Below, one piece after another: positions 36,283-45,837 of a stretch of 64,000 bases of DNA (the first letter of the stretch is position 1; every line of letters starts with the position of its first letter). Made by a program: the position numbers and the translations under genes. The stretch comes from Leptolyngbya iicbica LK. Its GTDB lineage: Bacteria > Cyanobacteriota > Cyanobacteriia > Phormidesmidales > Phormidesmidaceae. The stretch covers positions 148,740-212,739 of the forward strand of contig NZ_QVFV01000001.1 in NCBI RefSeq assembly GCF_004212215.1. The letters run 5' to 3'. The notes under the pieces were generated by a model. That model saw only the letters and a list, made by a program, of their open reading frames with translations. It ran no database searches and was not told the origin of the DNA.

Positions 36283-37341
36283 ATGGTCAGTACCGTTTCT
36301 CCATCCCCCAGCGTTAAAACTGCGGTCGAAGAAAATCTACTCACCCCCCGGTTTTACACCACTGATTTTGACAAAGCAGCCCAAATGGATTTGTCAGCTG
36401 GCGAGGCCGACTTGCAAGCCATGGTGGCAGAAATGCGCGCGGACTATAACCGCTATCACTTTGTGCGTAATGAAGCCTTTGACCAGGCGTGGGATCACAT
36501 TCAAGGAGAAGAGCGCCAGGCCTTTATCGATTATTTAGAGCGCTCTTGCGTATCGGAATTTTCGGGCTTTTTGCTGTTCAAAGAACTGTCGCGCAAGCTG
36601 AAAGGTCGGAATCCCCTGTTGGCAGAAATCTTTCACCTGATGGCGCGGGACGAGGCGCGGCACGCGGGCTTTATCAACAAGGCGATGGCTGATTTCAATA
36701 TTTCCCTCGATCTGGCGAAGCTCACGAAGAATCGCACTTACACGTTCTTCCCCGTAGAGTGGGTCATCTATGCGGTCTACCTGTCAGAAAAAATCGGCTA
36801 TTGGCGCTACATCCTCATCTTCCATCACTTAGAGCAGCAGCCCGAAAACAAGTTCTACCCCCTCTTCAACTACTTTGAGAGCTGGTGTCAGGACGAAAAC
36901 CGCCACGGCGATATTTTTAAGGCACTGCTGCGATCGCAACCCCACATGTGGCAAGGCTGGAAAGCTCGGTTTTGGAGCCGCTTTTTCCTGCTGTCGGTCT
37001 TTGCCACACACTCGCTAACGGTGCATGAGCGCAGCAAATTTTACGAAATGCTCGGGCTGGACGCCACGGCCTTTGATGAGGAAGTCGTGCGACAGACTAA
37101 TTTGACGGCAGCACGGGCCTTTCCGGTGATGCTGAATGTCGATCATCCGGACTTCTTTAAGCGGCTGGATCGCTGTGTGGAGCGCAATGTAAAGCTGAAG
37201 GCGATCGCGGAAAGTCACCAGCCTCAGCCCCTCAAGTTCCTTCGCAAGTTACCCCACATTGCTGGGACGGCGGGCGACCTATTATGCCTATTTATGATGA
37301 AACCGATTGATACGGAATCCCTGCGCGGCCAAGTTTGTTAA
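36283..37341 (+). CDS. acsF: Mg-protoporphyrin IX monomethyl ester oxidative cyclase
   Basis: Membrane-associated di-iron enzyme that forms the fifth ring of chlorophyll, using oxygen to convert Mg-protoporphyrin monomethyl ester to divinyl protochlorophyllide. About 352 residues from the ATG at 36283. The two iron-binding motifs DEARH (123-127) and DENRH (204-208) are intact. The sequence is close to the usual cyanobacterial AcsF length. Cyanobacteria often carry two paralogs for high and low oxygen; which this is cannot be told. A 14-codon upstream extension to a TTG is possible but unlike the family. Confidence 0.96.
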   Translation: MVSTVSPSPSVKTAVEENLLTPRFYTTDFDKAAQMDLSAGEADLQAMVAEMRADYNRYHFVRNEAFDQAWDHIQGEERQAFIDYLERSCVSEFSGFLLFKELSRKLKGRNPLLAEIFHLMARDEARHAGFINKAMADFNISLDLAKLTKNRTYTFFPVEWVIYAVYLSEKIGYWRYILIFHHLEQQPENKFYPLFNYFESWCQDENRHGDIFKALLRSQPHMWQGWKARFWSRFFLLSVFATHSLTVHERSKFYEMLGLDATAFDEEVVRQTNLTAARAFPVMLNVDHPDFFKRLDRCVERNVKLKAIAESHQPQPLKFLRKLPHIAGTAGDLLCLFMMKPIDTESLRGQVC

Positions 37342-37381
37342 GAGAACCGCCTCCAAGTAACGTGCCCGGAGCAAGATTTCT

Positions 37382-37428
37382 GCAGGGGTTTGGCAATGCC
37401 CAGCCCCTGCAAGCGGGGACATTTTTTA
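37382..37428. repeat. GCAGGGG hairpin with downstream T-run
   Basis: GCAGGGG (37382-37388) pairs with CCCCTGC (37404-37410), with an inner GGCA/TGCC stem. A T-run lies at 37422-37427, about 11 bases beyond the stem. The core matches the element at 21014-21038. It may help end acsF transcription, but the distance is longer than in a standard terminator. Confidence 0.45.
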
Positions 37429-37552
37429 TTTTCAAGTAACTTCCTGAGCGCCTTTGCCTTGGGAATGCTCTCAACGGTTTCCCCATCGACTCAAAAGCCC
37501 CGGGACATTAGCGTTCAGGGCTCTTTTTGCGTGTCGCCATAGCCGGACAAGG

Positions 37553-40261
37553 CTAATTTTCGTTGACGGGGAAGCGGTTCATCCATTCGCAGGCTTGGCG
37601 GGCGTTGGTGCGCAGCGCGTCAGTAATGTGCGGCACGTGGGGAATTTGGGAGAGGAAGTCGAGGGTGCGGCGCAACACGCGCACAATGTCCCCTTCGTCC
37701 AAACTGGTGTGATCACAGAGTTCTGTCCAGTCGCTGCGATCGCTGCCCGCTTCGCGTTTTTCCTCAAAGCCTTCAGGAGCAGCCAGGTTAGCCTTTTCGC
37801 CAAACTCCACCCACCGTTCCACCAGGCCAATCAGGTCATATTCCAACCAGATGGGAAACATGACATCGTGGCGGCGCTGCTGCTGAAAGATTTCGCGACG
37901 GAGCTGGCGTAAGCCGCCGAGGGCGTTATCCACCGGGGTGGAATGATCGTAGTCGACCCATGTATCGGGGCGAGCACTTTCGGTGACCAGAGCCGCGCAA
38001 GCCGACGCGAGTTGAGCCGGAGTCAGGGCGTCAAATTCGCCGGAAGCGAGGGCCAATCCTAGCCATAACTCATTGTCGCCCCGAATGGCGGCGGCGGTTT
38101 CTCCCAGGGGGGTGGGTTGGTTATCGGCTAAACACCCGAACTCTTCTAGCACGGCCATGATGCTGACAAATTCTTGCCAATAGCGATCGCTCGACCGGGC
38201 CAGGGCCTGCTGGCGATCTCGCAGATCCGACTCTAAGCGCTGGATGCGGCGATATTGCTTGAGCGTCTTTTTGGGATTGCCATACTCGCGAGCGGGATGG
38301 GTGGCCATGCGCTCTTCCACCTCGTGGGTGCGGGCCAACTGCTCTTTCACCTCGGGGGCAATTTCTTCCAACGGCGGGGGTTGGGGCACCTGACAGGCGA
38401 TCGTGGCGGTATGGGCATCGCCGGGATAGTGAGCGCCGGGTTTGTGGGGCAACCCGGCGGGCGGTTCCAAATCATCGACCGCTGCGACGCGGGTATATTC
38501 CGCATGGAGGCCGACGACATCGCCCGTAGTGACCACAAACCACTGGTTGTCTTGGCTCAGGCAAATCAAATAGGGAAACTGACCGGAGCCCGGCACTTTG
38601 GTCACAATCACGGCGGGCAGCGGAGCCGATACCGGGACGTGCTTGCCCTTCAACGAAATCGTCGTTCCCGCGACGGCAAAGGCCAGCGCTGGCCCCATGT
38701 CACCCTTTAAAACTTCGGCGGCCTGTTGCTGCAAAATTTTCAGCAGGCGCTTTTCTTCCCGCAGGCGTTCCCGCAGATTTTCAAAGTCGGCAAACACTTC
38801 TTCATCAAAGGCTTCGACCTGGGCGCGCACATGCTCGATTTCGTCCTTGAGGTCGGCGATCGCTTGCTGCTGGGGCGCGAGCTGCACATTCGCCAAATAC
38901 TGCCCAAAGCTGCGCTCGACCAGGGTCCGGGCTTCTTCTAACGTGTGGCGCTGCAGCAGATTGAGCACCATGCCATAGCTGGGGGTGAATTGACTCACCA
39001 GGGGATCAGGGCCAACCGTGGCTAAATATGCCGCCTCGCGAGCGCCCTCAAACGGCGTTTCCACCGTGACGACGTGGCCCAGTTCGTCCATGCCCCGACG
39101 GCCAGCCCGCCCGGACATTTGCAAAAACTCCGACGCCATCAGCAAGCGATGACCACTGTCCGTCCGCTTGGACAAACTGGAAACCACCGTGGTGCGGGCG
39201 GGCATGTTGATCCCCGCCGCCAGCGTCTCAGTGGCAAAGACGACCTTGATCAATCCAGCTTGAAAGAGTTCTTCTACCAGCCCTTTCCAAGCGGGCAAAA
39301 TCCCGGCGTGGTGGGCGGCGATGCCCCGATACAGGGGCTCTACTTGTCCAGCGCGGCCCGCATCGGGATTCCACGCCATAAATTCGTCAATCTTGAGCTT
39401 GAGTTGGGCGGCTTCGGCGTCGTTGACTAACGAGACGTTGCCCATGGCCGTGACGGCGCGATCGCACCCCCGCCGACTAAAGATGAAGTAAATCGCCGGT
39501 AACATCTCCCGCTGATGCAGTTGCCCGACCACATAGGGAATCGCCAGCGCATCTTTCTTGCTGCGCTGTTTAGGGTTTTTGCGGCGCTGCTTTAACCGGG
39601 GATTAAGGCCCGACTGTTGAGCATTGAGAAGGGGAAATAAGCCCTTGCTATGGCAATAGTGAAAGTGCAGCGGCACGGGCCGAAAATCCGAATAGATTAG
39701 CTGGGTCGGGCCATGCACCTGACTCAGCCAGTCCGTCAGTTGACCGCCATTTTCGACCGTGGCCGACAGCGCCACGATTTGCAGCTCAGGCGGACAGTAA
39801 ATGATCGACTCTTCCCAAACGGTGCCCCGCTGGCGATCGTTCATGTAGTGACATTCGTCCAGCACGACGGCTTCCACATCCACCAACGAGGTGCCCACCT
39901 CGCCAATGCGGGTGCCGTAAAGCATGTTGCGAAATACTTCCGTCGTCATCACCACGATCGCCGCATCGCGGTTGATAGCAATATCCCCCGTGAGCAAGCC
40001 GACATTGTCAACGCCAAACTGTTCGCGAAAGTCCCGCAGTTTTTGATTGGAAAGCGCTTTGAGGGGCGTGGTGTAAAAGACTCGTTTGCCGCGATCGAGG
40101 GCGCGATGAATGGCATATTCGCCCACCAAGGTTTTACCGGAGCCGGTGGGGGCACACACCACGACGGATTGGCCTTCATCCAGCGCGCGAATAGCGTCTT
40201 TTTGAAAGGAATCAAGTTGAAACGGGAACAGCGTTGCCAGATTAAGCACTGGACTAGGCAC
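37553..40261 (-). CDS. Ski2/Mtr4-like DExH RNA helicase
   Basis: A 902-residue superfamily 2 helicase from a GTG start. Motif I APTGSGKT (37-44), motif II DECH (135-138), SAT-type motif III, and motif VI QMSGRAGRRG near 385 are all present. A long insert with coiled-coil character (about 455-505) and a C-terminal DSHCT domain (about 720-900) complete the Ski2/Mtr4 architecture. In plants the plastid homologue ISE2 acts on chloroplast RNA. A role in RNA turnover or ribosome maturation is likely but the substrate is unknown. It is convergent with acsF. Confidence 0.92.
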   Translation of the reverse strand: MPSPVLNLATLFPFQLDSFQKDAIRALDEGQSVVVCAPTGSGKTLVGEYAIHRALDRGKRVFYTTPLKALSNQKLRDFREQFGVDNVGLLTGDIAINRDAAIVVMTTEVFRNMLYGTRIGEVGTSLVDVEAVVLDECHYMNDRQRGTVWEESIIYCPPELQIVALSATVENGGQLTDWLSQVHGPTQLIYSDFRPVPLHFHYCHSKGLFPLLNAQQSGLNPRLKQRRKNPKQRSKKDALAIPYVVGQLHQREMLPAIYFIFSRRGCDRAVTAMGNVSLVNDAEAAQLKLKIDEFMAWNPDAGRAGQVEPLYRGIAAHHAGILPAWKGLVEELFQAGLIKVVFATETLAAGINMPARTTVVSSLSKRTDSGHRLLMASEFLQMSGRAGRRGMDELGHVVTVETPFEGAREAAYLATVGPDPLVSQFTPSYGMVLNLLQRHTLEEARTLVERSFGQYLANVQLAPQQQAIADLKDEIEHVRAQVEAFDEEVFADFENLRERLREEKRLLKILQQQAAEVLKGDMGPALAFAVAGTTISLKGKHVPVSAPLPAVIVTKVPGSGQFPYLICLSQDNQWFVVTTGDVVGLHAEYTRVAAVDDLEPPAGLPHKPGAHYPGDAHTATIACQVPQPPPLEEIAPEVKEQLARTHEVEERMATHPAREYGNPKKTLKQYRRIQRLESDLRDRQQALARSSDRYWQEFVSIMAVLEEFGCLADNQPTPLGETAAAIRGDNELWLGLALASGEFDALTPAQLASACAALVTESARPDTWVDYDHSTPVDNALGGLRQLRREIFQQQRRHDVMFPIWLEYDLIGLVERWVEFGEKANLAAPEGFEEKREAGSDRSDWTELCDHTSLDEGDIVRVLRRTLDFLSQIPHVPHITDALRTNARQACEWMNRFPVNEN

Positions 40262-40420
40262 ACATGACGAAATTACTGGGTTCTATTCTAGTGTGTCTTC
40301 GGAATAACGCCGATCAGGGGACGATTCCGGTCGGTTTTATCGATATCGGGGGACATCAGCCGAAGGAACCTTCCCCTTGGTCGCTGGCGATCGCGCCCCC
40401 TGTCATCATCAGGATTGGGC

Positions 40421-40945
40421 TTAATCGGGATACCAGAACATGCCTTTGATGCCCTCGGGATCAGGCATAAAGCCCAAATTTCGATAAAAGTCCACCACAT
40501 GCGGGTCAGCAAACAGCGTGACATTGCTAATGTCTTCGCTGCGGAGTTTTTTGATGAGCTGCTTCATCAACGTTTTGCCCAATCCCTTGCCTTGATAGTC
40601 AGGGTGCACCACCACATCCCAGATCGTCGCATTGAAGGCATGGTCAGAAGTCGCCCGCGAAAAGCCGATTAAGCGGCGGCGATTGCCCTGCACTTCCCAC
40701 ATAGTGACGACCAGAAAGCTGTGCTCGATCGCTTTCCGGACCTTCCGAATCGGCCGTCTGGCCCACCCCACGGCATCGCACAGTTCCTCTAGCTCATAGA
40801 GGTCAATGTCGCGTTCCGTACTAAAAACAATTTGTGCACCGCGATCTTGACTGGAGACCTCGGTCAGAGTTTTCGCTGATAAATCCTTGTCCCGGGGGGG
40901 CGTATCGGTCTCAGCACCAGTGAATAAACTTTTCCAGAAACCCAT
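40421..40945 (-). CDS. GNAT N-acetyltransferase, Ycf52-like
   Basis: A GNAT-fold acetyltransferase of 174 residues. The acetyl-CoA binding loop [10 protein letters not shown] and the preceding [10 protein letters not shown] strand are typical, and FYRNLGF follows near the C-terminus. The combination resembles the Ycf52/NSI group kept in some plastid genomes, which acetylates proteins linked to photosynthesis. The substrate here is inferred only from that resemblance. The N-terminal 35 residues are charged and look disordered. The gene is monocistronic, 159 bp upstream of the helicase in the same direction. Confidence 0.88.
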   Translation of the reverse strand: MGFWKSLFTGAETDTPPRDKDLSAKTLTEVSSQDRGAQIVFSTERDIDLYELEELCDAVGWARRPIRKVRKAIEHSFLVVTMWEVQGNRRRLIGFSRATSDHAFNATIWDVVVHPDYQGKGLGKTLMKQLIKKLRSEDISNVTLFADPHVVDFYRNLGFMPDPEGIKGMFWYPD

Positions 40946-41220
40946 ACAGGTTTGGACAATAAATAATAAGAGACAGTGACAGTCTACTAGACTAATATAT
41001 CTGCTTAACCTTGTCTCTCACTGGTCACGAAACAACAAAGTTGCCCAATCCAGTCTGCCGGTTGCTCCTGCTGACACGGGAACCTTGAAAATAGTTCGGA
41101 CAGAACGGCAAACTGAACCCTAGGTGCAGGGATAAGATATGGACACGCCTGTGTGATTGGGCGATCAGGGTTTGGCTCGAAAGTTTGACTTGACCCAAGG
41201 TAATTGAGTGTTCCCCGGTT

Positions 41221-41946
41221 ATGGCTGCTGGTTTAAAACCATCCACAGTAGAGTTGCTGAAGCGATTTAATCGCGCTTTTCCGCAGTTCTATGAACAGTT
41301 TGTCAGCAGCGAAATTCAGCTTCAGAATTTACGCTTAGCGTATCAGCTCTACAAAACGCGCAAAGCAGTGATCGAACTCAAGCCCGAAGGCAACCGGAGC
41401 GCCCTGCATTTCGCTTACCGCAATCAATCGTTTTTGCTCAGCGATATTTTTGGGGTCCTGGCGGCCTACGGCTTAACCATCCACAACCTCAGCCTTTACG
41501 GGCAGATCTATCCGCCCATGCTGGTGTTTATCAAGCTGGTGGTATCGCGAGGGGGCAAAGCCTTACCGACCAAGACGGCAGATAACGTGTGTCGAGCTGT
41601 GCGAGAGGCATTAGCCGGGCATTTTGAAGTGGAAGAAATGCTAACGGTCGAGTTCAACCTGGATCAAGGGTTGGAGCAAGTCGAAACGGAATTTTATGTA
41701 GATCCGGTCTTTCATTTACCCGCGATCTTGATTGAGGCCGACAACCAGCCGGGGCTGTTTTACAAAGTGATGTACGCCATCTGGCAGGAAGATTTGCTGG
41801 TGGTGAATGCCAACTTGTTAGTGTGGCGGGGGCGGACCCGGTTGATTTTGTACTTACTGGGGCCGAATGAGAGTCTGATTCCTGAGTATCTGGGGCATAA
41901 GATTGCCGAAGGGATGCGATATCGCCTCTTGACGGGTACCAAGTGA
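41221..41946 (+). CDS. ACT-like domain protein, cyanobacterial
   Basis: A 241-residue cytoplasmic protein that I place only loosely. Two regions look like ACT/ACT-like regulatory folds: one around residues 75-115 (SDIFGVLAAYGLTIHNLSLYG) and another around 176-215 (ILIEADNQPGLFYKVMYAIW). The pattern recalls the paired ACT domains at the C-terminus of GlnD, without the uridylyltransferase or HD parts. ACT domains bind amino acids or related ligands, so a small-molecule sensor is a reasonable guess. There is no output domain. The region before it is a 275-bp divergent gap shared with the GNAT gene. Confidence 0.62.
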   Translation: MAAGLKPSTVELLKRFNRAFPQFYEQFVSSEIQLQNLRLAYQLYKTRKAVIELKPEGNRSALHFAYRNQSFLLSDIFGVLAAYGLTIHNLSLYGQIYPPMLVFIKLVVSRGGKALPTKTADNVCRAVREALAGHFEVEEMLTVEFNLDQGLEQVETEFYVDPVFHLPAILIEADNQPGLFYKVMYAIWQEDLLVVNANLLVWRGRTRLILYLLGPNESLIPEYLGHKIAEGMRYRLLTGTK

Positions 41947-42003
41947 TTCTGGCCGATCGCGATCGCGCCACCACTGGTTTCGCCGTCAGGATATGATGGA
42001 TTT

Positions 42004-42927
42004 ATGACTTATGCGAATGTCTTTGGTGTCCCCCACGCTTATCGCCTGACGGCACCGGCAAATCCGCCATCCGCGACGCTGGTATTTATTCATGGCTGGC
42101 TCTTGAGTCAATGCTATTGGCAACCGGTCATTGAGCAACTGGCGGCAGACTTTCAATGTTTAAGTTACGACCTTAGAGGCTTTGGGGCATCGAACCAGGC
42201 CGTGGACGAGCGATCGCACCCGACGCTGCCTTCTCGCCACTCGTCATCACCTCATCCCTACAGCCTCGAAGCCTATGCCGAAGACTTAGGCGAGTTACTC
42301 AACCAATTAGAGCTGACGTCTCCAGTTTGGTTGGTCGGGCACTCTTTGGGCGGCAGCATTGCCTTATGGGCGGCCAAGTTATTTCCTCAGCAAATTCAGG
42401 GCGTGATTTGTGTCAATGCGGGCGGCGGCGTGTATTTGCCCGATGAGTTTGCACAATTTCGTCAAGCGGGCAAACAAATTGTCCGGTGGCGCCCCGCTTG
42501 GTTGCGACATTTGCCCCTGATCAATTGGGCGTTTACTCGCATGATGGTGCAGCAACCGCTCATGCTGAACTGGGGGCAGCAGCGAGTGGCTGATTTGCTC
42601 GCGGCGCAGGCCACAGCCGCTACGGGCGTGCTGCTGGAATCGACGACCGAGGCTGAAGTGCATCGGTTGCCGCAAGTCGTTGCGAACCTGCAACAGCCTG
42701 CCTACTTTATTGCGGGGGCTGACGACACCGTGATGGAAGTCAAATACGTCAATCATTTGGCCAGCTTTCATCCCCTGTTTGAAAGCGTTGAGGGCAACGT
42801 CAAAATTTTGCCGGATTGTGGCCATATGGCGATGGTTGAACAACCCGAGGCCCTGACCGAGACCATTCAAAAGTTAGTTACGATCGCGCCAGTTTCTTCG
42901 CCAGTACGCGACTCTGCGCTGAAATAG
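42004..42927 (+). CDS. Alpha/beta hydrolase
   Basis: A 307-residue alpha/beta hydrolase fold protein. The oxyanion-hole region FIHGWLLS lies near residues 29-36. The nucleophile elbow GHSLGGS is near 115, and the expected acid and His are in GADDTVMEV and DCGHMAMVEQ near the C-terminus, so the catalytic triad appears complete. No signal peptide is visible. Substrate unknown: ester, epoxide, and C-C hydrolases all share these motifs. The gene sits alone between the ACT-like protein and tRNA-Gln. Confidence 0.85.
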   Translation: MTYANVFGVPHAYRLTAPANPPSATLVFIHGWLLSQCYWQPVIEQLAADFQCLSYDLRGFGASNQAVDERSHPTLPSRHSSSPHPYSLEAYAEDLGELLNQLELTSPVWLVGHSLGGSIALWAAKLFPQQIQGVICVNAGGGVYLPDEFAQFRQAGKQIVRWRPAWLRHLPLINWAFTRMMVQQPLMLNWGQQRVADLLAAQATAATGVLLESTTEAEVHRLPQVVANLQQPAYFIAGADDTVMEVKYVNHLASFHPLFESVEGNVKILPDCGHMAMVEQPEALTETIQKLVTIAPVSSPVRDSALK

Positions 42928-42985
42928 GCGATCCACTGATATCGCCTCGGTTTCACAAAAAAATTGGCGCGATCGCGAAAATTGC

Positions 42986-43016
42986 TTGACAGAGATGGGT
43001 TAAAAACTGCTAGATT
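42986..43016 (+). promoter_or_regulatory. Putative promoter of tRNA-Gln
   Basis: TTGACA at 42986-42991 and TAGATT at 43011-43016, with a 19-base spacer (CTAGAT at 18 bases is an alternative). It would start transcription about ten bases before the tRNA. It is one of few clear sigma-70-like pairs in the window. Confidence 0.5.
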
Positions 43017-43032
43017 ATTTAAGCCTACTCAA

Positions 43033-43104
43033 TGGGGTGTCGCCAAGTGGTAAGGCAGCGGGTTTTGGTCCCGCCATTCCTAGGTTCGAATCCTAGCACC
43101 CCAG
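43033..43104 (+). tRNA. tRNA-Gln(TTG)
   Basis: A 72-nt tRNA. Acceptor TGGGGTG/CACCCCA pairs fully, starting with the U-A first pair typical of tRNA-Gln. The anticodon stem GCGGG/CCCGC holds TTTTGGT with TTG at 43065-43067. CCA is not encoded. The fibrillin gene starts only 12 bases further. Confidence 0.95.
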
Positions 43105-43116
43105 TTTTGTTTGAAT

Positions 43117-43872
43117 ATGTCTTGTCCACAGCAATCTGAAGCCAAGCAAGCCCTGCTGACTGTATTGGCTGAACATCATGGTGATGCTAAGGCAGCGCCA
43201 GTGCAGCAAGCGATCGCTCGACTGGTTGAGCTTAGTGACAGCTCAGCACCAGCCTATGCGCCCGAGTTGCCGGGGTGCTGGCAACTCGTGAGTGCGCCTA
43301 ACTTTCCCGATGGCCAGCAAACCGCCGCTGGAGCTTGGCAATATACCTTGGGGCGACTGGCATTTAACATGTTTCAACCCCAAACCTTGTCGGTGCAGCT
43401 AACCCAGGTCTGGCAAGACATTCAGCCCCTAGCGGCGGAGCATCACTACACACACAACATCGTGGTGCATTTTCAGACGGTGCGACCAGGGTTGCCCACC
43501 GTTCATGGCATTGTGCGCAATTTGGGGGTGTGCCAGCCCGCTGACGACACGGCCCTGCAAGTCCAGTTTACTGGGGGCGTTTTGGAACCTGCGCCAGAGA
43601 CCGATATGTCCGCCTGGCAACAAGTCTTTCAGTCAGTGGTCCCTGCCTCAATTAGTTGGCGTGATCGCCTGCAAAGACTGGTCCTCAAGCTCATTTTTGG
43701 TTTGGGCGCACCTCAAGCAATTGATCCCCAAACGGGGCGAGCCGAATTTCCGATGCCGCGATCGCCCAAAGGACGGCTCAACATTCTCTATCTCGATGAC
43801 ACGTTGCGCATCATGCAGAGTCAAAAGGAACAAACCTGGATGGTTTGCGAACGGGTTGCCACCGATCAATAA
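43117..43872 (+). CDS. PAP/fibrillin family protein
   Basis: A 251-residue member of the plastid lipid-associated protein (PAP/fibrillin) family. The fold is a lipocalin-like beta-barrel that binds lipids or isoprenoids near thylakoids. Typical sequence includes [11 protein letters not shown] near residues 50-60, the fibrillin LGRLAFNMF strand, and the C-terminal [15 protein letters not shown], which is the best-conserved part. The start at ATG 43117 lies 12 bases after tRNA-Gln, and no Shine-Dalgarno sequence fits between. A TTG six bases upstream is also possible. The gene is probably co-transcribed with the tRNA. Confidence 0.85.
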   Translation: MSCPQQSEAKQALLTVLAEHHGDAKAAPVQQAIARLVELSDSSAPAYAPELPGCWQLVSAPNFPDGQQTAAGAWQYTLGRLAFNMFQPQTLSVQLTQVWQDIQPLAAEHHYTHNIVVHFQTVRPGLPTVHGIVRNLGVCQPADDTALQVQFTGGVLEPAPETDMSAWQQVFQSVVPASISWRDRLQRLVLKLIFGLGAPQAIDPQTGRAEFPMPRSPKGRLNILYLDDTLRIMQSQKEQTWMVCERVATDQ

Positions 43873-44110
43873 ATCCTGGCCTGGTGCAAACGCGCCACTT
43901 TGCCGATACCGCAGACACGGGCTCCACAAAGCCAGCACCAGCCAATCCTCCCAATGCGCCTACCAAGGCTGCCCCCTTGCTCCCCCGCTCCCCTGTGGCT
44001 TCAAGGATCTGTAGCGCTCTTGAAGATAACCAGGATTAGGCGACTGTCACCTGAACGGAAGGCAGCGATATGGGAACGCTAGACCTACTATCACCATGGG
44101 TCAGGGTGTC

Positions 44111-45640
44111 ATGTTATCGAGAATCTGGAGTGCCGCGATCGTCGGCATCGACGCCATCAAAGTCGGGGTCGAAGTTGACTTGTCAGGGGGCTTGCCCACG
44201 ATGGTGGTGGTGGGATTGCCCGATACCGCTGTGCAAGAATCGCGCGAACGCTGCCGGGCGGCCCTAAAGAATTCAGGCTTTCCGTTTCCCATGCGGAAAA
44301 TCGTGATTAACCTGACCCCAGCCGACCTGCGCAAAGAAGGCCCCAGCTTTGACTTACCGATCAGTGTGGGGATTCTCGCCGCGACTGAACAGGTGAAGCC
44401 TGACTTGTTGGATGATTTCCTCTTCATGGGCGAGTTGTCGCTGGATGGGACGTTGCGTCCCGTGGCGGGGGTATTAGCGATCGCCGCTGCCGCTAAATCC
44501 CTGGGCATCAAAGGCGTGGTGGTACCGGCGGATAATGCTCGCGAGGCTGCCGTCGTGCCCGGCCTTGAGGTCTACGGCTTCAAGCATTTGAGCGAAATGG
44601 CCGACTTCTTGAACCAACCGGAGCAACACTTACCCTTCCAACTCGACGGCCAGGCAGAACTCGCGAACGCCCACAAAAATCAGCTCGACTTGCGTGATGT
44701 CAAAGGTCAAGCTCAAGCCCGTCGTGCCCTCGAAATTGCCGCAGCCGGTGGTCATAACCTCATCTTCGTCGGGCCGCCTGGCAGCGGCAAAACCATGCTG
44801 GCCCGCCGCCTGCCCAGCATTTTGCCACCGCTCTCGTTTGAAGAAGCGCTGGAAGTGACCCAAATCCATTCCGTGGCGGGGCTGTTGAAGGAAAAGGGAA
44901 GTCTGGTCACCAGTCGACCGTTTCGCAGTCCGCATCACTCGGCGTCAGGCCCGTCTCTCGTCGGAGGCGGCAGTTTTCCCAAGCCGGGGGAAATCTCGTT
45001 GGCCCACCGTGGGGTACTGTTTTTGGACGAGATGACTGAATTTAAACGGGATGTGCTGGAATTTCTTAGGCAGCCTTTAGAAGACGGATTCGTTACCATT
45101 ACCCGCACTCGCCAATCGGTCGAGTTTCCAGCCCAGTTTACGCTAATTTCCAGCACGAATCCGTGCCCGTGTGGTTACTATGGCGACCCGGTGCAGCCCT
45201 GTACCTGTAGTCCCCGCAGTCGCGAACAGTATTGGGCACGGTTGTCTGGCCCGTTGATGGATCGGATTGACTTGCAGGTGGTGGTAGGGCGACTGAAGCC
45301 CGAAGAGATGACCCGCATCAGTGAGGGCGAATCGTCGGAACAGGTGCGAGTTCGGGTGGAGCAAGCCCGCGATCGCGCCCACACCCGTTTTCAGTCCGAA
45401 CCATCGCTACAGTGCAATGCCGATATGCAAAGCCGCCATTTGCGACACTGGTGTCCGCTCGATACGACGACCCAGAGCTTATTGGAAAATGCCGTGCGCA
45501 AGTTAGGGCTATCCGCTCGCGCGACCGATCGCATTCTCAAGGTGGCTCGCACCATTGCCGATCTGGATAATGCGGACAGCTTGCAGGCCCAACACGTCGC
45601 GGAAGCGATTCAATACCGCACCATCGATCGCATGCAGTAA
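44111..45640 (+). CDS. YifB family Mg-chelatase-like AAA+ ATPase
   Basis: A 509-residue AAA+ protein of the YifB/ComM group. An N-terminal ChlI-like domain (VGIDAIKVGVEVDLSGGLP, VVGLPDTAVQESRER) is followed by the AAA core with Walker A GPPGSGKTM near residue 222, Walker B FLDEMTEF near 300, a CxCGYYGDP-type segment, and a C-terminal Mg-chelatase subdomain ending near the last residues. ComM homologues act as branch-migration helicases in natural transformation. That role is inferred here. An ATG at 44096 adds five residues. Four start codons in frame are possible in the first 30 bases. Confidence 0.92.
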   Translation: MLSRIWSAAIVGIDAIKVGVEVDLSGGLPTMVVVGLPDTAVQESRERCRAALKNSGFPFPMRKIVINLTPADLRKEGPSFDLPISVGILAATEQVKPDLLDDFLFMGELSLDGTLRPVAGVLAIAAAAKSLGIKGVVVPADNAREAAVVPGLEVYGFKHLSEMADFLNQPEQHLPFQLDGQAELANAHKNQLDLRDVKGQAQARRALEIAAAGGHNLIFVGPPGSGKTMLARRLPSILPPLSFEEALEVTQIHSVAGLLKEKGSLVTSRPFRSPHHSASGPSLVGGGSFPKPGEISLAHRGVLFLDEMTEFKRDVLEFLRQPLEDGFVTITRTRQSVEFPAQFTLISSTNPCPCGYYGDPVQPCTCSPRSREQYWARLSGPLMDRIDLQVVVGRLKPEEMTRISEGESSEQVRVRVEQARDRAHTRFQSEPSLQCNADMQSRHLRHWCPLDTTTQSLLENAVRKLGLSARATDRILKVARTIADLDNADSLQAQHVAEAIQYRTIDRMQ

Positions 45641-45837
45641 GTCACGGCAAGCCCGCCTGAGCCTCGTTGGCTATGCCCTTGGTGAAATGCCTGTTGGTCC
45701 CGCCAATCGTCAGACCTGAAGCTTTGTGTCAGGCAGCGGTGTCTCTTCCCCCAAGCGCCTATGTTTTAAAAATGTCGGCCCGTCACGATCCACAGCGGTC
45801 ACCGACTGTCATCGGGTCATTGAGGGATGGAAATACT

